Positions 16,284-26,823 of a DNA stretch of 64,000 nt are shown here, one piece after another. Position numbers and translations under genes: made by a program. The stretch lies in NCBI GenBank assembly GCA_934630815.1, contig CAKTWI010000001.1, positions 1 through 64,000 on the forward strand. Direction: 5' to 3'. Each line of letters starts with the position of its first letter. The first letter of the stretch is position 1. Below the pieces are notes generated by a model that searched no databases, was not told the DNA's origin, and saw nothing but the letters and a program-made list of their open reading frames with translations. This DNA comes from an uncultured Senegalimassilia sp. Its GTDB lineage: Bacteria; Actinomycetota; Coriobacteriia; Coriobacteriales; Eggerthellaceae.

Positions 16284-19200
16284 CTACAGCTGACCGTGCC
16301 CATGATACGCCCGCGCAAGGGCGCGGCCCATCTCGTCGGCATCGGCCGCATCAAAACGATACGACACCGTCTGCGGCTGCCCCGGCGCAACGGAGCGGTC
16401 CTGCTCGACGCGCACGAACACGCACTCCACCTGCGCATATCCTTCCAACAGCACCGCATACGCATAGCATGTGGCCTGTAGCAGATGCTTCTCGTGCAGC
16501 TGCTCGGCGGTTTCGGCAGGCGAACCGCCGGTCTTGTAGTCCACCACCAACGCGCTGCCGGCCGGCTGCTCGCGCGTGCCGGCGGGGGCAACGCACCCCA
16601 AAAGGTCGATCTCGCCCTCAAGGTAGGCCGCATCGCAAGGGCCGCCCACACGGACAAGGAACGGCGCCTCGGGGATCACGCTTTCGCATGCGCCCATGCG
16701 CGACGCTATGTCGCTGGCGAACCACCGCTCAAGCGCAGCATCCAAACGATCACGCTGCTCGGCGGAAAGCCCGCACGAACGCTCCAGCGCCCGCTGACGC
16801 GCAGCATCCGGGCGCTCAAGGGCACAACCCGGTTGCCAAGCCAAGGCCGCCAGCTGCGCCAAGCGATGAAACGCCGTTCCCAAGCTCGTAGCAGCATCGG
16901 CGTCGCGCGCACCCAAGGAAGCGCTGGCGGCATCATCGACCGCATCCTCCACGGAGAAGTCGGCCAACCCGTCGCCATCCTCGGCGATGGAGGAATAGCT
17001 GAACATCCCCGCCCGCGCACCCTCATAGGGCTTGCCCCGCTCGGGCTCGTACGGCCTCACCACGGGAAGGGCGATCATGCCCGGCTTGCCGCCGGCAGGG
17101 CAACCGCCAACCGCAGCCTCGTCGACGTCCGGTCCGCCATCAACCTGCAAAACCTCGCCACCCGCAGCGCCGGACGCCCCCAGCAACTCCTCGACATCAG
17201 CCGGCGTCAGGTGCACGCACTCCACGCGCGCCGGGCGCTGCCCGCCGAAGTCGAACATGCTCACGCCCGGCTCGAACACGCAGCACTCGCCCGCCAGCGC
17301 CGATTGCACGTCGCCCCAGCAGCTCTTCGACAAGCCGGTGACGTCGACCTTCGACGACTTGCCGCGCATAGACACCACAAGCGCCTCCTTCGCGCGCGTA
17401 AGCGCAACGTAGAGCAAGCGCCGCGACTCCGCAGCCTCGCCGCGCTCCTCATGCAGCTTGATGGCGGCGCGCCTATCGGCCGGAAGCTGGCTGCGCGAGA
17501 TCATAGCGGCGAGCTCTTCATCGTCGAACTCGCAAAACGGCTGATACGACCCGCTCTTCGCAACCAGCGACGAAGTCTTCTCCTTCAAGCGCTCGAGCAC
17601 ATGGCCGCCGTCGAGCGACACGTAGGTGCACCCTTCGATCGAGCAGCACTCCAACGCCTGCGACCGCGCCGCATCGTCGCGCAGCTCGGCCACCGCCACG
17701 ATGGGGAACTCAAGGCCCTTGCTGGCGTGGACGGTCATGATGCGCACGAAATCGCCGCCTTCGGCGGACAGCGCGCCCGGCGCCTCCTTGGCAAGCTCCA
17801 CGCGCAGCGCCAGCTCCTCGGCCACGCCCGCAGGCCCCATGCCGCCTGCCGCCTCGATATCGCGCGCCATGCGGATGGCCTTGTACACGTTCCCCGCGCG
17901 CGCCAGCCCCTCGGGCCCGGCCGCCTCAAGGCGCGCAAGCCACCCGGAATCGGCCACGATGCCCTGCATGATGTCGGCGAGCGCCGCGTTTCCCACCTGC
18001 TCGGACGCTCGGCGCATCAGGCTTGCGCACGCCGCAAGCGCCGGCGAGACCGCGCACCCCGACGCCACCTTGCGCTCGATATGGCGAAAGCCCTGGTCGA
18101 AAGCCCGCCTGCGAGGAATACCGCGCTCCTCGTCCATCCCCGTGGACAGCTCCAGCAAATCATCGGCGGACAGGGCGAACAGCTCGCTCGAGAGCACCTC
18201 GAACAGCGCAGTGGTCCACTTCGGGTTCGCGATGGCCTGCGCCAAGCGAACCATGAGCGCGACCTCGGGGGCGCGGTTGAAGATGGATCCGCCGGCCACC
18301 ACGCACGGCAGCCCCTCGGCCCGCAGCGCCTCGGCGTACACGTTCGCACGGCCCATGCCGCCGAGCAGCACCACCATGTCGCCCGGCCTGTGCCCGGCCG
18401 CCGCGAACTCGGAGAACGACTTCGCCACACGCCGCGCCGCCACGGCCGCCGCATCCGCAGACGCCACGCCGCGCGACGGGGTCACGGTCACCTGCACCTG
18501 CACGCGGGGCCCATCAGGCAGGAACGGACGCTTGACCTTGGATTCCGCGCGCCCCGGCGCCAACGACATGAACTCGGCGCCGAACACCTGCGGCTGCTCG
18601 AAGATGCGGTCGCACAGCGCCAACACGTCCCCGTGGCTACGGAAGTTGTCGGGCAGCTCGATGATGCCCTCGGGGTTGCGGCGGCGCACATCCTCCAGAT
18701 GGCGGCGATACACCGACACGTCCGCGCCGCGGAACCGGTAGATGCTCTGCTGCGCGTCGCCGACGGTGCACATGCGCGAGAAGCCTTCCCCGGCCATGCG
18801 CTTGATCATGTCCACCTGCAGCTGGTCGGTGTCCTGGAACTCGTCTACCATCACCAGCTTGAAGCGGTCGGCGTACGCCGCCTGGATGGCGGGATGGTCG
18901 CGAAACGCGCGGGACGCGAAGGCCAGCAAGTCGTTGTTGTCCAGCAACCCCGCCTCGCGCTTGCGGCGCGCGAACGCGTCCGCAACCGACTTCGCCACAT
19001 CGATCAGCGTCGCCAGCTGCTCCTGCACCAGCCCGCAGCGCGCCTGCGCGGCGATGGCGCAATACTGTTCCGCCAGCTCAACGGCCTGTTCGCCATACGG
19101 CGTGTTCTTGCCGAAGTTGCGACCGGGGACGGGAAAGCCGTTCATGGCCGAAAGCGCGCGCCGATACGTCAGCCCGTCGGAGCCGCGCCCGATCAGCTCG

Positions 19201-19925
19201 CGTGCGCCCTCCAGCGCATCCTGCGTTGCCGCCAGGAACTTGTCGCGCGTGGAACCGGGCTTGACGCCGTCGGCCAGGGCATATGCGGTTTCGGCGACGT
19301 CCACCAGCTGTGCCAGCAGCTTGATCGGGCTCGGCGCCTCGGGAGGCGCCACCACCGACGCCATGCCGTCGGGATGCGCCGAGGCGGCCTCGACCAGCTG
19401 CCGCACCATCCCCTCGACCGACGCCGTGCGAGGGCCCGCCGAATGCACGTCGAACGACGCGAACAGCGCGTCAAGACGCTCCGGGGAAACGCCTTCGGCG
19501 ACCGTGACCAGGTCGTCCCTGCCGCCGAGCACCTCCTCAAGCGATGCGTCCAGAAGCGTTCTCGCCGTGGCTTCGTCGGCAACCTTGAATGCGGGGTCGA
19601 GCCCCAGCTCAAGCGCATGTGCGCGAAGGATGCGCGAGCACATGCCATGGATGGTGGATATCCACGCCTCATCGGTTTTCAGCGTCTGCTCGATCATGCC
19701 GCCGGCGCGCAGCGCGCCCTTCACGCGCGATTTGATCTCGCCCGCCGCCTTCGACGTGAAGGTGATGGCCAAAACCTGGTCGATATCGGTCAAATACCCG
19801 CTTTCCAGCGCATGCACGATGCGGCGGGTGAGCGTGAACGTCTTGCCGCTGCCGGCGCCGGCGCTCACCGCCAACGGCTTGTCCAGCGTGTTGACGCACT
19901 TTTCCTGGCCGATGGTCAACGCCAT
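16284..19925 (-). CDS. addA: ATP-dependent helicase/nuclease subunit A (AddA-like)
   Basis: The motor subunit of the AddAB double-strand-break processing complex, about 1213 residues. The start MALTIGQEKC at 19925 has AAGGAGGGG upstream. UvrD/RecB-type helicase motifs run in order: Walker A AGAGSGKT at residues 22-29, ITFTSKAAGEI, VDEFQDTDQLQ, YRFRGADVSVYRR, VHASKGLEFP and LYVALTRAKEAL. The C-terminal RecB-type nuclease domain has VDYKTGGSPAET near residue 1130 and the QATCYAYAV helix. addB ends two bases before the start, so they are one operon. Coriobacterial AddA is divergent; AdnB-type is the alternative, but the partner's form fits AddB. Confidence 0.92.
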   Translation of the reverse strand: MALTIGQEKCVNTLDKPLAVSAGAGSGKTFTLTRRIVHALESGYLTDIDQVLAITFTSKAAGEIKSRVKGALRAGGMIEQTLKTDEAWISTIHGMCSRILRAHALELGLDPAFKVADEATARTLLDASLEEVLGGRDDLVTVAEGVSPERLDALFASFDVHSAGPRTASVEGMVRQLVEAASAHPDGMASVVAPPEAPSPIKLLAQLVDVAETAYALADGVKPGSTRDKFLAATQDALEGARELIGRGSDGLTYRRALSAMNGFPVPGRNFGKNTPYGEQAVELAEQYCAIAAQARCGLVQEQLATLIDVAKSVADAFARRKREAGLLDNNDLLAFASRAFRDHPAIQAAYADRFKLVMVDEFQDTDQLQVDMIKRMAGEGFSRMCTVGDAQQSIYRFRGADVSVYRRHLEDVRRRNPEGIIELPDNFRSHGDVLALCDRIFEQPQVFGAEFMSLAPGRAESKVKRPFLPDGPRVQVQVTVTPSRGVASADAAAVAARRVAKSFSEFAAAGHRPGDMVVLLGGMGRANVYAEALRAEGLPCVVAGGSIFNRAPEVALMVRLAQAIANPKWTTALFEVLSSELFALSADDLLELSTGMDEERGIPRRRAFDQGFRHIERKVASGCAVSPALAACASLMRRASEQVGNAALADIMQGIVADSGWLARLEAAGPEGLARAGNVYKAIRMARDIEAAGGMGPAGVAEELALRVELAKEAPGALSAEGGDFVRIMTVHASKGLEFPIVAVAELRDDAARSQALECCSIEGCTYVSLDGGHVLERLKEKTSSLVAKSGSYQPFCEFDDEELAAMISRSQLPADRRAAIKLHEERGEAAESRRLLYVALTRAKEALVVSMRGKSSKVDVTGLSKSCWGDVQSALAGECCVFEPGVSMFDFGGQRPARVECVHLTPADVEELLGASGAAGGEVLQVDGGPDVDEAAVGGCPAGGKPGMIALPVVRPYEPERGKPYEGARAGMFSYSSIAEDGDGLADFSVEDAVDDAASASLGARDADAATSLGTAFHRLAQLAALAWQPGCALERPDAARQRALERSCGLSAEQRDRLDAALERWFASDIASRMGACESVIPEAPFLVRVGGPCDAAYLEGEIDLLGCVAPAGTREQPAGSALVVDYKTGGSPAETAEQLHEKHLLQATCYAYAVLLEGYAQVECVFVRVEQDRSVAPGQPQTVSYRFDAADADEMGRALARAYHGHGQL

Positions 19926-19927
19926 GG

Positions 19928-22900
19928 CTATCCCCTCCTTTCCGAACACGATGAAACCGGGCACCATTTGCACGCCTCGGGCGTTTCGGGGCGCGGACGG
20001 ATGTCGCCCGCCAGCATGCGCTCGAGCGCCGCTGCCACCGCCTCCTCCGTCTCATCCAGCACATCGGAAAACGGCCTGTCGGCGCACATGCAATCCTTAT
20101 GGCGCATGTTCGGCAGGTGCGCGTTCTCTATCACGCGCCCGTCGTAGGCGCCCGAAATCATCTTGCGACGCCCGTAGCACACGTACAGCGCGCCCACCGG
20201 CTCCAAGCCCAGCGTACGGCGAACCACCTGCGCGTAGATGAGCGCCTGCACCTTGCCCAGGCGCCCCTCCTCGCGCACGCCGAGCGCGTACGACCCGGAG
20301 ATCGAGCCCTTGTAGTCGATGATCGCGCACCGCCCTTCGCCGTCCACATCGATGCGGTCGGCCGTGCCCAGCAGCTTGTGGCCCGCGTAATCCACCGCGC
20401 CGCCGCAAGCCACGTCGTATTCCAAATACTTCGGGGCAAAGGTGGGCAGAAGCTCAGCCTCGAAGTCCAAGTAGTCCATCAACTTGCGCTCGAGCTCGGC
20501 AAGCTCCCGATGCTCCACCTGCGACGTGGGGATCAAGCGGTTCTCCGACTGGCGAAGATGCGGCTGCAGCGCCTTATGACGCGCAAGCACGTCGGCCATG
20601 AGCTCCCGCGCCTGCGGGAGCAGCTGCGGCGTCACCTTCGCCTCTCCCAAATCCTCGGACATATGCTTATAGAAGCTGTGCAGCGCGTTATGCGCGAAGT
20701 CGCCCATCTCAAGCGGCCCGAACCCCTCGTCCAGGTCGTCCAGGCGCAAACGCCTTTGAGCGAACCACTTGTACGGGCACTCCAGATAGCTTTCGATCTG
20801 GGAAGGCGAAAGGCACGGCTCGTCGAGCACCTGCCCGCCCTGCAGCACACGCGGAAGCACCACGAGCGAACGCGCCTCAGACGACACCGCACCCGTCAGC
20901 GGCCGCTCGATGCGCGCCGCCACGGACGCCGGCGCATCGGAGAGCGCATCGTTGGAGCACAAGGCATCTTCGCCGCGCAGCAACATCCCGTCCTGCAGAC
21001 GTTCGGGAAGCGAATACGGGTTGTCGATATCCTCGGTGGCCGTGGGGTCGTCCCGATAACAGTCGACGAACTCCTCCAGCACCACGCAAGGGTATGTAGG
21101 GTCGGCGGACGAATCGTTGAGGCAGCGCTCGAGGATCAGCTGATCGGTCGCAGCGTGCTCGAGCGCGAAGAACGCACGGCGCATGCGCGCAAGCGCCGAA
21201 TCGGCGCGCTGCACGCCAAGGTGCTCGAGCAGCACCCGGGAGGCGTCCTCGGGGTCGGCCGCCGGATAGGCGGCGCTTGTCAAGTCGGCCGCCACGAGCA
21301 CCTTGCACGAGCCGCTGCCCAACGACGCCGCCGTGCCCTGATCGGTCACCAGCACATCGGGCGCACCAAGGCCGGCGCCCTCGCTACCGCGGGGCACCAC
21401 AATACGCGAAACGTTAACTTTCAAACGTTGCACCTGGTCAAACGCCGCATCAGCCCCCAGCCCCGCCAGTTTGGCGGCGCCGGCGGCGCGCTGCAGAGCG
21501 CGCAACGCGGCAAGCTGCTCGGCGCGCCACGCTTCCGAACGGTTCGTCATGCGCCGCACGGCGGCCTCAAGCTCGGCTGCAGCCTGGTCGTCCAGCTGCA
21601 AGGCAAGCCTCTCCATTGCTGCAAACGTCGGGTTGTCGCCGCGCAAGCGGGCACACAGGTCCGACCGTCGCGCCGTGCGATCGGCGCGCATATCGGCATC
21701 AAGCTTGAACGCCGCCTTCTTCGTCATCCCGGAAAACGGCGACAACGCCCAATCGGCCAGGTCAGCACGATCCCAACGCTCCACATCGGTCGCGGCGATG
21801 TCCCCATACCCTTCGATATGCGAGGCGCCGCCCGCCTGTCCATCATCAAGGAAACGGCGAAACGAGCAGATGGCCCGACCGAACGCGGTATCCACGAAGC
21901 GACGCCGCCCGCGCAGGGCAACCACATGGCCCTGGCGAACAAGCGCCGGCGCCACGCGCCCGAACAGCGCCGCGGGGTCTTTCGCCGCAACCATCACGAC
22001 AGCGGCGTGCGTACCGGTCGAACGCCCAACCCGGCAACCGTCGGCGCCACCGAAAGCGTCCTCACCGCCGGAAACAACGTAATCGCCGGCAGCTGGGACT
22101 GCCGCCGCAATCGGCACCGCAGCCGAAGCAGAAGCCCCAACCGAAGCAGAGGCCCTCCCTCGATCCGTACCCGCGCCAAGGGTGTCGCGCACGATATCGG
22201 CCAATAGCGCCGGCCACGCATATTGCCCCGAAGGGAACGCGAAGCGAACCCTCACGCCCTCGGGCGCGCGAACGGGGCCTTGGCTTCCCGAAGCGGCGCG
22301 AACCTCCACGTCCATCCATGGACAAGCGGAGAAAAATGCCTCCTGACCAGGGGTAAGCGGAGCAGCATCCTCCAACAGCACGCGCAACGGGCGCTGCGGA
22401 AGAAGCTCGGGAAGCAGGGCAAGGGCCTGCCCTGGCTCCACCAACCCCAGTTGCTCGAGCTGCTCGAGATATCCCCCGATCATCCGCAGCGCCGGCACTT
22501 CCGCGCAAGTCACCCCCTCAAGCGCGCCAGCACCCGCCGGCACGCCCTGCTGCGCATCCTGCACCGCCGCATTGAAGGCGGGCAGGCCGACGCCGGCCGC
22601 CACGCAAGCCGCTGCCACGCGATCAAGTCCGAGTGCCCCCGTTTCGCCGGCACCAGCCGATGCGACCCCGTCGTCGGCAATGCGGCCTTCCGCCGACTCG
22701 CATCGTCCGCTACCATCACGAACGTCACCCGCCTCCGCCAACTCGCATCGTCCGCTAGCACCATGAAGCTGCGCGCGCTTGCCGCTTTTCGGATCAACGC
22801 AGCCACCTTCAGCAGGCCCCTCGCAAGCCGCGCGCAGCAACGCCTCGCGCTCAAGGCGCGAGACGAACGCCCTGCCGTCGCCGTACAGCTCCCAAAGATC

Positions 22901-23044
22901 GCGCACCCAAGCACCAAACGCGGCAACCGTCACGCCCATAAGCGAGTAGCCGCTATCTGCGGCCCGTTTCCTATACGCCACCGCCCGATCGGTATCCGGC
23001 AGCAGCACCACATCATATGCAATAGAAGTATCCATGCCCGACAT
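19928..23044 (-). CDS. addB: PD-(D/E)XK nuclease, AddB-like subunit
   Basis: The partner subunit of AddA, about 1038 residues from ATG 23044; ATG 23035 is possible. The N-terminus (YDVVLLPDTDRAVAYRKRAA) is helicase-like but has no Walker A Lys motif. The C-terminal nuclease domain begins at PSQIESYLECPYKWFAQRRL and contains AIIDYKGS. A terminal cluster EACKWCPVSSC completes the four Cys expected for the AddB Fe-S staple. The middle is diverged and rich in Ala and Gly. A stretch near 22640-22760 encodes short repeats (DDGVAS, CELAEAG-like and CESAEG-like). The product acts on DNA ends during recombination repair. Confidence 0.88.
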   Translation of the reverse strand: MSGMDTSIAYDVVLLPDTDRAVAYRKRAADSGYSLMGVTVAAFGAWVRDLWELYGDGRAFVSRLEREALLRAACEGPAEGGCVDPKSGKRAQLHGASGRCELAEAGDVRDGSGRCESAEGRIADDGVASAGAGETGALGLDRVAAACVAAGVGLPAFNAAVQDAQQGVPAGAGALEGVTCAEVPALRMIGGYLEQLEQLGLVEPGQALALLPELLPQRPLRVLLEDAAPLTPGQEAFFSACPWMDVEVRAASGSQGPVRAPEGVRVRFAFPSGQYAWPALLADIVRDTLGAGTDRGRASASVGASASAAVPIAAAVPAAGDYVVSGGEDAFGGADGCRVGRSTGTHAAVVMVAAKDPAALFGRVAPALVRQGHVVALRGRRRFVDTAFGRAICSFRRFLDDGQAGGASHIEGYGDIAATDVERWDRADLADWALSPFSGMTKKAAFKLDADMRADRTARRSDLCARLRGDNPTFAAMERLALQLDDQAAAELEAAVRRMTNRSEAWRAEQLAALRALQRAAGAAKLAGLGADAAFDQVQRLKVNVSRIVVPRGSEGAGLGAPDVLVTDQGTAASLGSGSCKVLVAADLTSAAYPAADPEDASRVLLEHLGVQRADSALARMRRAFFALEHAATDQLILERCLNDSSADPTYPCVVLEEFVDCYRDDPTATEDIDNPYSLPERLQDGMLLRGEDALCSNDALSDAPASVAARIERPLTGAVSSEARSLVVLPRVLQGGQVLDEPCLSPSQIESYLECPYKWFAQRRLRLDDLDEGFGPLEMGDFAHNALHSFYKHMSEDLGEAKVTPQLLPQARELMADVLARHKALQPHLRQSENRLIPTSQVEHRELAELERKLMDYLDFEAELLPTFAPKYLEYDVACGGAVDYAGHKLLGTADRIDVDGEGRCAIIDYKGSISGSYALGVREEGRLGKVQALIYAQVVRRTLGLEPVGALYVCYGRRKMISGAYDGRVIENAHLPNMRHKDCMCADRPFSDVLDETEEAVAAALERMLAGDIRPRPETPEACKWCPVSSCSERRG

Positions 23045-23070
23045 TCTAGCGCACCCCCTTAGCGCGTCCG

Positions 23071-23086
23071 GTCCCATACATGGGAC
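23071..23086. promoter_or_regulatory. Palindrome upstream of addB
   Basis: GTCCCAT and ATGGGAC arms separated by two bases lie 27 bp before the addB start. It could be an operator (for example of a repair regulator) or a small hairpin in the leader. There is no evidence beyond symmetry and position. Confidence 0.35.
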
Positions 23087-23152
23087 TTACCCGAAGTTTC
23101 GCCGTCCCCATCCCCCATCACCGCAACCCAACCCGCAGCGTCCCCGCAACGC

Positions 23153-23188
23153 AAGAAGGCCGGCCGCCCTTTCGGACGACCGGCCTTC
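23153..23188 (-). terminator. Intrinsic terminator after nifJ
   Basis: A stem of about 14 bp with G-U pairs (23155-23168 with 23174-23188, GAAGGCCGG-type) is followed on the minus strand by TTGCGTTG. It lies about 100 bp after the nifJ stop. Confidence 0.75.
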
Positions 23189-23289
23189 CGAAACCGATCT
23201 ATCGCGCAATCGAAAGCCTCAGCACACTCCCGACATCCCGCGGCAAAACTCTTACCGACGGAAACGCGGCGCCGCGTGCAACGGACGAA

Positions 23290-26200
23290 CTATTCGCCGT
23301 CGTACATGGCCTTCAGGCGCACCAGGTGATCGTAACGCTCGATGGCGGCCTTCTCGTTGCGCTCGAACAGCTCGCCGGCGCGCTCCGGGAACTCGCGGGT
23401 CAGGCGGCTGTAGCGGGCCTCGTTCATGAGGAACTCCTGATAACCGCCCGCAGGCTCCTTGCAGTCCAGCGTGAACTTCTTGCCGGCATCGGCTGCCGGG
23501 TTGAAGCGGAACAGGTTCCAGTAACCGCAGTCCACGGCCTTCTTCATCTCGGTCTGGCAGTTGCTCATGCCGCCCTTGATGGAGTGCATCTCGCACGGGG
23601 AGTAGGCGATGATGATGGACGGGCCGTGATACGCCTCGGCCTCGGTGATGGCCTTGAGCGTCTGGGCCGGCTTGGCGCCCATGGCCACCTGTGCCACGTA
23701 CACGTAGCCGTACGCCATGGCGATCTCGGCGAGCGACTTCTTCTTGACGTCCTTGCCGGCGGCGGCGAACTGCGCCACCTGGCCGATGTTGGAAGCCTTG
23801 GAAGCCTGGCCGCCGGTGTTGGAGTAGACCTCGGTGTCGAACACGAAGATGTTCACGTCCTCGCCGGATGCCAGCACGTGGTCGAGTCCGCCGTAGCCGA
23901 TGTCATAGGCCCAGCCGTCGCCGCCGAAGATCCAGACGGACTTCTTGGCCAGGTACTCCTTGTGGTCCAGGATGCGCTGCGCGGCCTCGGCTGCGGCGCC
24001 TTCGCCGGCGGCAACCTCGGGCAGGGCGGCGATCAGGGCGTCGGCGGTCTGACGGCTGGCGGCCTTGTCGCCGCGAGCGTCGAGCCAAGCCTGGGCGGCG
24101 TCGGCGGCGGCGCCGGCCTCCACCAGGATGGCGGCGTCGGCGGCGAGCATGCCGTTGACGGCCTCATAACCCAGCTTCATGCCCATGCCGTGCTCGGCGT
24201 TGTCCTCGAACAGGCTGTTAGACCATGCGGGGCCGTGACCCTGCTTGTTGACCGTGTACGGGCTGGTGGCAGCCGGACCGCCCCAGATGGAAGAGCAGCC
24301 GGTGGCGTTGGAGATGTACATGTGGTCGCCGTAGAGCTGGGTGATCAGGCGGGCGTAAGCCGTCTGGGCGCAGCCGGCGCAGGCGCCGGAGAACTCGAGC
24401 AGAGGCTGCTTGAACTGGCTGTCGCGCAGCGTGGTGCCCTCGATCTCGGGCTTGTCGGCGATCTTGTTCACGCAGTACTCGAACACGTCCTGCTGAGCCA
24501 TCTCGTCCTCGACGCCGACCATGGTCAGCGCGTCGGCCGGGCAGGCCTTGACGCACACGCCGCAGCCCATGCAGTCCAGCGGGCTGATGGCCAGCGTGTA
24601 CTTCAGCTCCTTGTGCTTGCCCTTCATGGGCAGCACGGCCATGGCCTCGGGGCCGGCGGCGGCCTCCTCGTCGGTCAGGCCGAACGGGCGGATGCAGGCA
24701 TGCGGGCACACGAACGAGCAGCTATTGCACTCGGTGCACTTCTCGGCATCCCACTTGGCAACGGACACGGACACGCCGCGCTTCTCGTAAGCGGCAGCGC
24801 CCTGCTCGAACTGGCCGTCGGCATGGTCGACGAACACGGAGACCGGCAGGGAGTCGCCGGCCATGCGGCCGACCGGCTCCATGATCTCGCGGACCTGCTT
24901 GACCAGCTCGGGACGGCCCTCGAGGTGCTCGACCTCGGCGTTGTCCTCGGCATCGGCCCAGGCGGCGGGAACGTCGATCTTCACGAACGCCGTGGCGCCC
25001 GCATCGATGGCGCGATGGTTCATGTCCACGACTTCCTGGCCCTTCTTCAGGTAGGAGCGCGTGGCGGCGTCCTTCATGTAGCGCACGGCGTCCTCGGCCG
25101 GCAGGATGTTCGCCAACGTGAAGAAGGCGGACTGCAGGATGGTGTTGGTGCGCTTGCCCATGCCGATCTGGCGGGCCAGGTCGATGGCGTTGATGGTGTA
25201 GAGCTGCACGTCGTTGGCCGCGATGTAACGCTTGGCCTCGGCAGACAGGTGCTCCTCAAGCTCCTCGGGCGTCCACTGGCAGTTGATCATGAACGTGCCG
25301 CCGGGCTTGACGTCCTTGACGATCGGGAAGTTCTTCGTGATGTAGCTGGGATTGTGGCACGCCACGAAGTCGGCCTTGTTGATGTAGTAGCTGCTGCGGA
25401 TGGGCGAATCGCCGAAGCGCAGGTGGCTGATCGTCACGCCGCCGGTCTTCTTCGAGTCATACTGGAAGTAGGCCTGCACGTACTTGTCGGTGTGGTCGCC
25501 GATGATCTTGACGGAGTTCTTGTTCGCGCCGACGGTGCCGTCGCCGCCCAGACCCCAGAACTTGCACTCGATGGTGCCGGCAGCTGCGGTGTTGGGAGCG
25601 GACGCATCCTCGGGCAGGGACAGCCCGGTGACGTCGTCGACGATGCCGATGGTGAACTCGCCGCGCGGCTCGTCCTTGGCCAGCTCGGTGAAGACGGCGA
25701 ACACGGACGCGGGCGGCGTGTCCTTGCTGCCCAGGCCGTAACGGCCGCCGGAGACCTTGATGCCCTCGCGGCCCTCGACCATGAGCGCGTTGACGACGTC
25801 CAGGTACAGCGGGTCGCGGGCGCCGGGTTCCTTGGTGCGGTCGAGCACGGCCAGCTTCTTGCAGGTTGCCGGCAGCGCCTCGGAGAACTTGGCGGTGACG
25901 AACGGACGGTACAGGCGCACCTTGACCAGGCCCACCTTCTCGCCCTGGGCGGTCAGGTAGTCGATGACCTCCTCGGCCACGTCGCAGATGCTGCCCATGG
26001 CGACGATCACGCGCTCGGCGTCGGGGGCGCCGTAGTAGTTGAACAGCTTGTAGTCAGTGCCGAGCTTGGCGTTGACCTTATCCATATACTCTTCCACCAC
26101 GGCCGGCAGCGCGTCGTAGATGCCGTTGCAGGCTTCGCGGTTCTGGAAGAAGATGTCGCCGTTCTCGTGGCTGCCGCGCATGCGCGGACGCTCGGGGTTG

Positions 26201-26823
26201 AGCGCATGGTCGCGGAAATCCTTCACGGCGTCGAAGTCGCACATGTCGGCCAGGTCGGCGTAATCCCACACGGCCACCTTCTGCACCTCATGGGAGGTAC
26301 GGAAGCCGTCGAAGAAGTTCAGGAACGGCACGCGGCCCTTGATGGCGGCCAGGTGCGCGACGGCGGACAGGTCCATGACCTCCTGGACGTTGCCCTCGGC
26401 GAGCATGGCGAAGCCGGTCTGGCGGCAGGCCATGACGTCGGAGTGGTCGCCGAAGATGTTCAGCGCGTGCGTGGAAACGGTACGGGCCGAGACGTGGAAC
26501 ACGCTCGGCAGCTGCTCGGCTGCGATCTTGTACATGTTGGGGATCATGAGCAGCAGGCCTTGGGAAGCCGTGTAGGTGGTGGTCAGGGCACCGGCGGCCA
26601 GCGAGCCGTGCACGGCACCGGCGGCGCCGCCCTCGGACTGCATCTCGCACACCTTCACCTTCGTGCCGAAGATGTTCTCCCTACCGGCTGCCGACCACTG
26701 GTCGACCAGGTCGGCCATGGGGCTGGAAGGGGTGATGGGATAGATACCGGCAACCTCCGTGAACGCATACGAGACATGCGCTGCGGCGGTGTTGCCGTCC
26801 ATGGACTTGAATTCTCTCGTCAT
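23290..26823 (-). CDS. nifJ: Pyruvate:ferredoxin (flavodoxin) oxidoreductase
   Basis: Oxidatively decarboxylates pyruvate to acetyl-CoA, reducing ferredoxin or flavodoxin; the central fermentative enzyme of strict anaerobes. This is the single-chain form of 1177 residues. Domain I starts with YPITPSSPMADL. The ferredoxin domain has two 4Fe-4S motifs, near residues 690-710 (CTECNSCSFVCPHAC) and 749-765 (CMGCGVCVKACP). The TPP domain includes ACAGCAQTAYARL and GCSSIWGG near 837. TAGGAG five bases before the ATG fixes the start. It is monocistronic with its own terminator. Confidence 0.98.
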   Translation of the reverse strand: MTREFKSMDGNTAAAHVSYAFTEVAGIYPITPSSPMADLVDQWSAAGRENIFGTKVKVCEMQSEGGAAGAVHGSLAAGALTTTYTASQGLLLMIPNMYKIAAEQLPSVFHVSARTVSTHALNIFGDHSDVMACRQTGFAMLAEGNVQEVMDLSAVAHLAAIKGRVPFLNFFDGFRTSHEVQKVAVWDYADLADMCDFDAVKDFRDHALNPERPRMRGSHENGDIFFQNREACNGIYDALPAVVEEYMDKVNAKLGTDYKLFNYYGAPDAERVIVAMGSICDVAEEVIDYLTAQGEKVGLVKVRLYRPFVTAKFSEALPATCKKLAVLDRTKEPGARDPLYLDVVNALMVEGREGIKVSGGRYGLGSKDTPPASVFAVFTELAKDEPRGEFTIGIVDDVTGLSLPEDASAPNTAAAGTIECKFWGLGGDGTVGANKNSVKIIGDHTDKYVQAYFQYDSKKTGGVTISHLRFGDSPIRSSYYINKADFVACHNPSYITKNFPIVKDVKPGGTFMINCQWTPEELEEHLSAEAKRYIAANDVQLYTINAIDLARQIGMGKRTNTILQSAFFTLANILPAEDAVRYMKDAATRSYLKKGQEVVDMNHRAIDAGATAFVKIDVPAAWADAEDNAEVEHLEGRPELVKQVREIMEPVGRMAGDSLPVSVFVDHADGQFEQGAAAYEKRGVSVSVAKWDAEKCTECNSCSFVCPHACIRPFGLTDEEAAAGPEAMAVLPMKGKHKELKYTLAISPLDCMGCGVCVKACPADALTMVGVEDEMAQQDVFEYCVNKIADKPEIEGTTLRDSQFKQPLLEFSGACAGCAQTAYARLITQLYGDHMYISNATGCSSIWGGPAATSPYTVNKQGHGPAWSNSLFEDNAEHGMGMKLGYEAVNGMLAADAAILVEAGAAADAAQAWLDARGDKAASRQTADALIAALPEVAAGEGAAAEAAQRILDHKEYLAKKSVWIFGGDGWAYDIGYGGLDHVLASGEDVNIFVFDTEVYSNTGGQASKASNIGQVAQFAAAGKDVKKKSLAEIAMAYGYVYVAQVAMGAKPAQTLKAITEAEAYHGPSIIIAYSPCEMHSIKGGMSNCQTEMKKAVDCGYWNLFRFNPAADAGKKFTLDCKEPAGGYQEFLMNEARYSRLTREFPERAGELFERNEKAAIERYDHLVRLKAMYDGE

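Noticed and set aside
16485..20147. A 1220-codon plus-strand open frame opposite addA
   Set aside because: Arg/Ala/His-rich sequence without motifs, produced by GC-biased codons of addA on the other strand.
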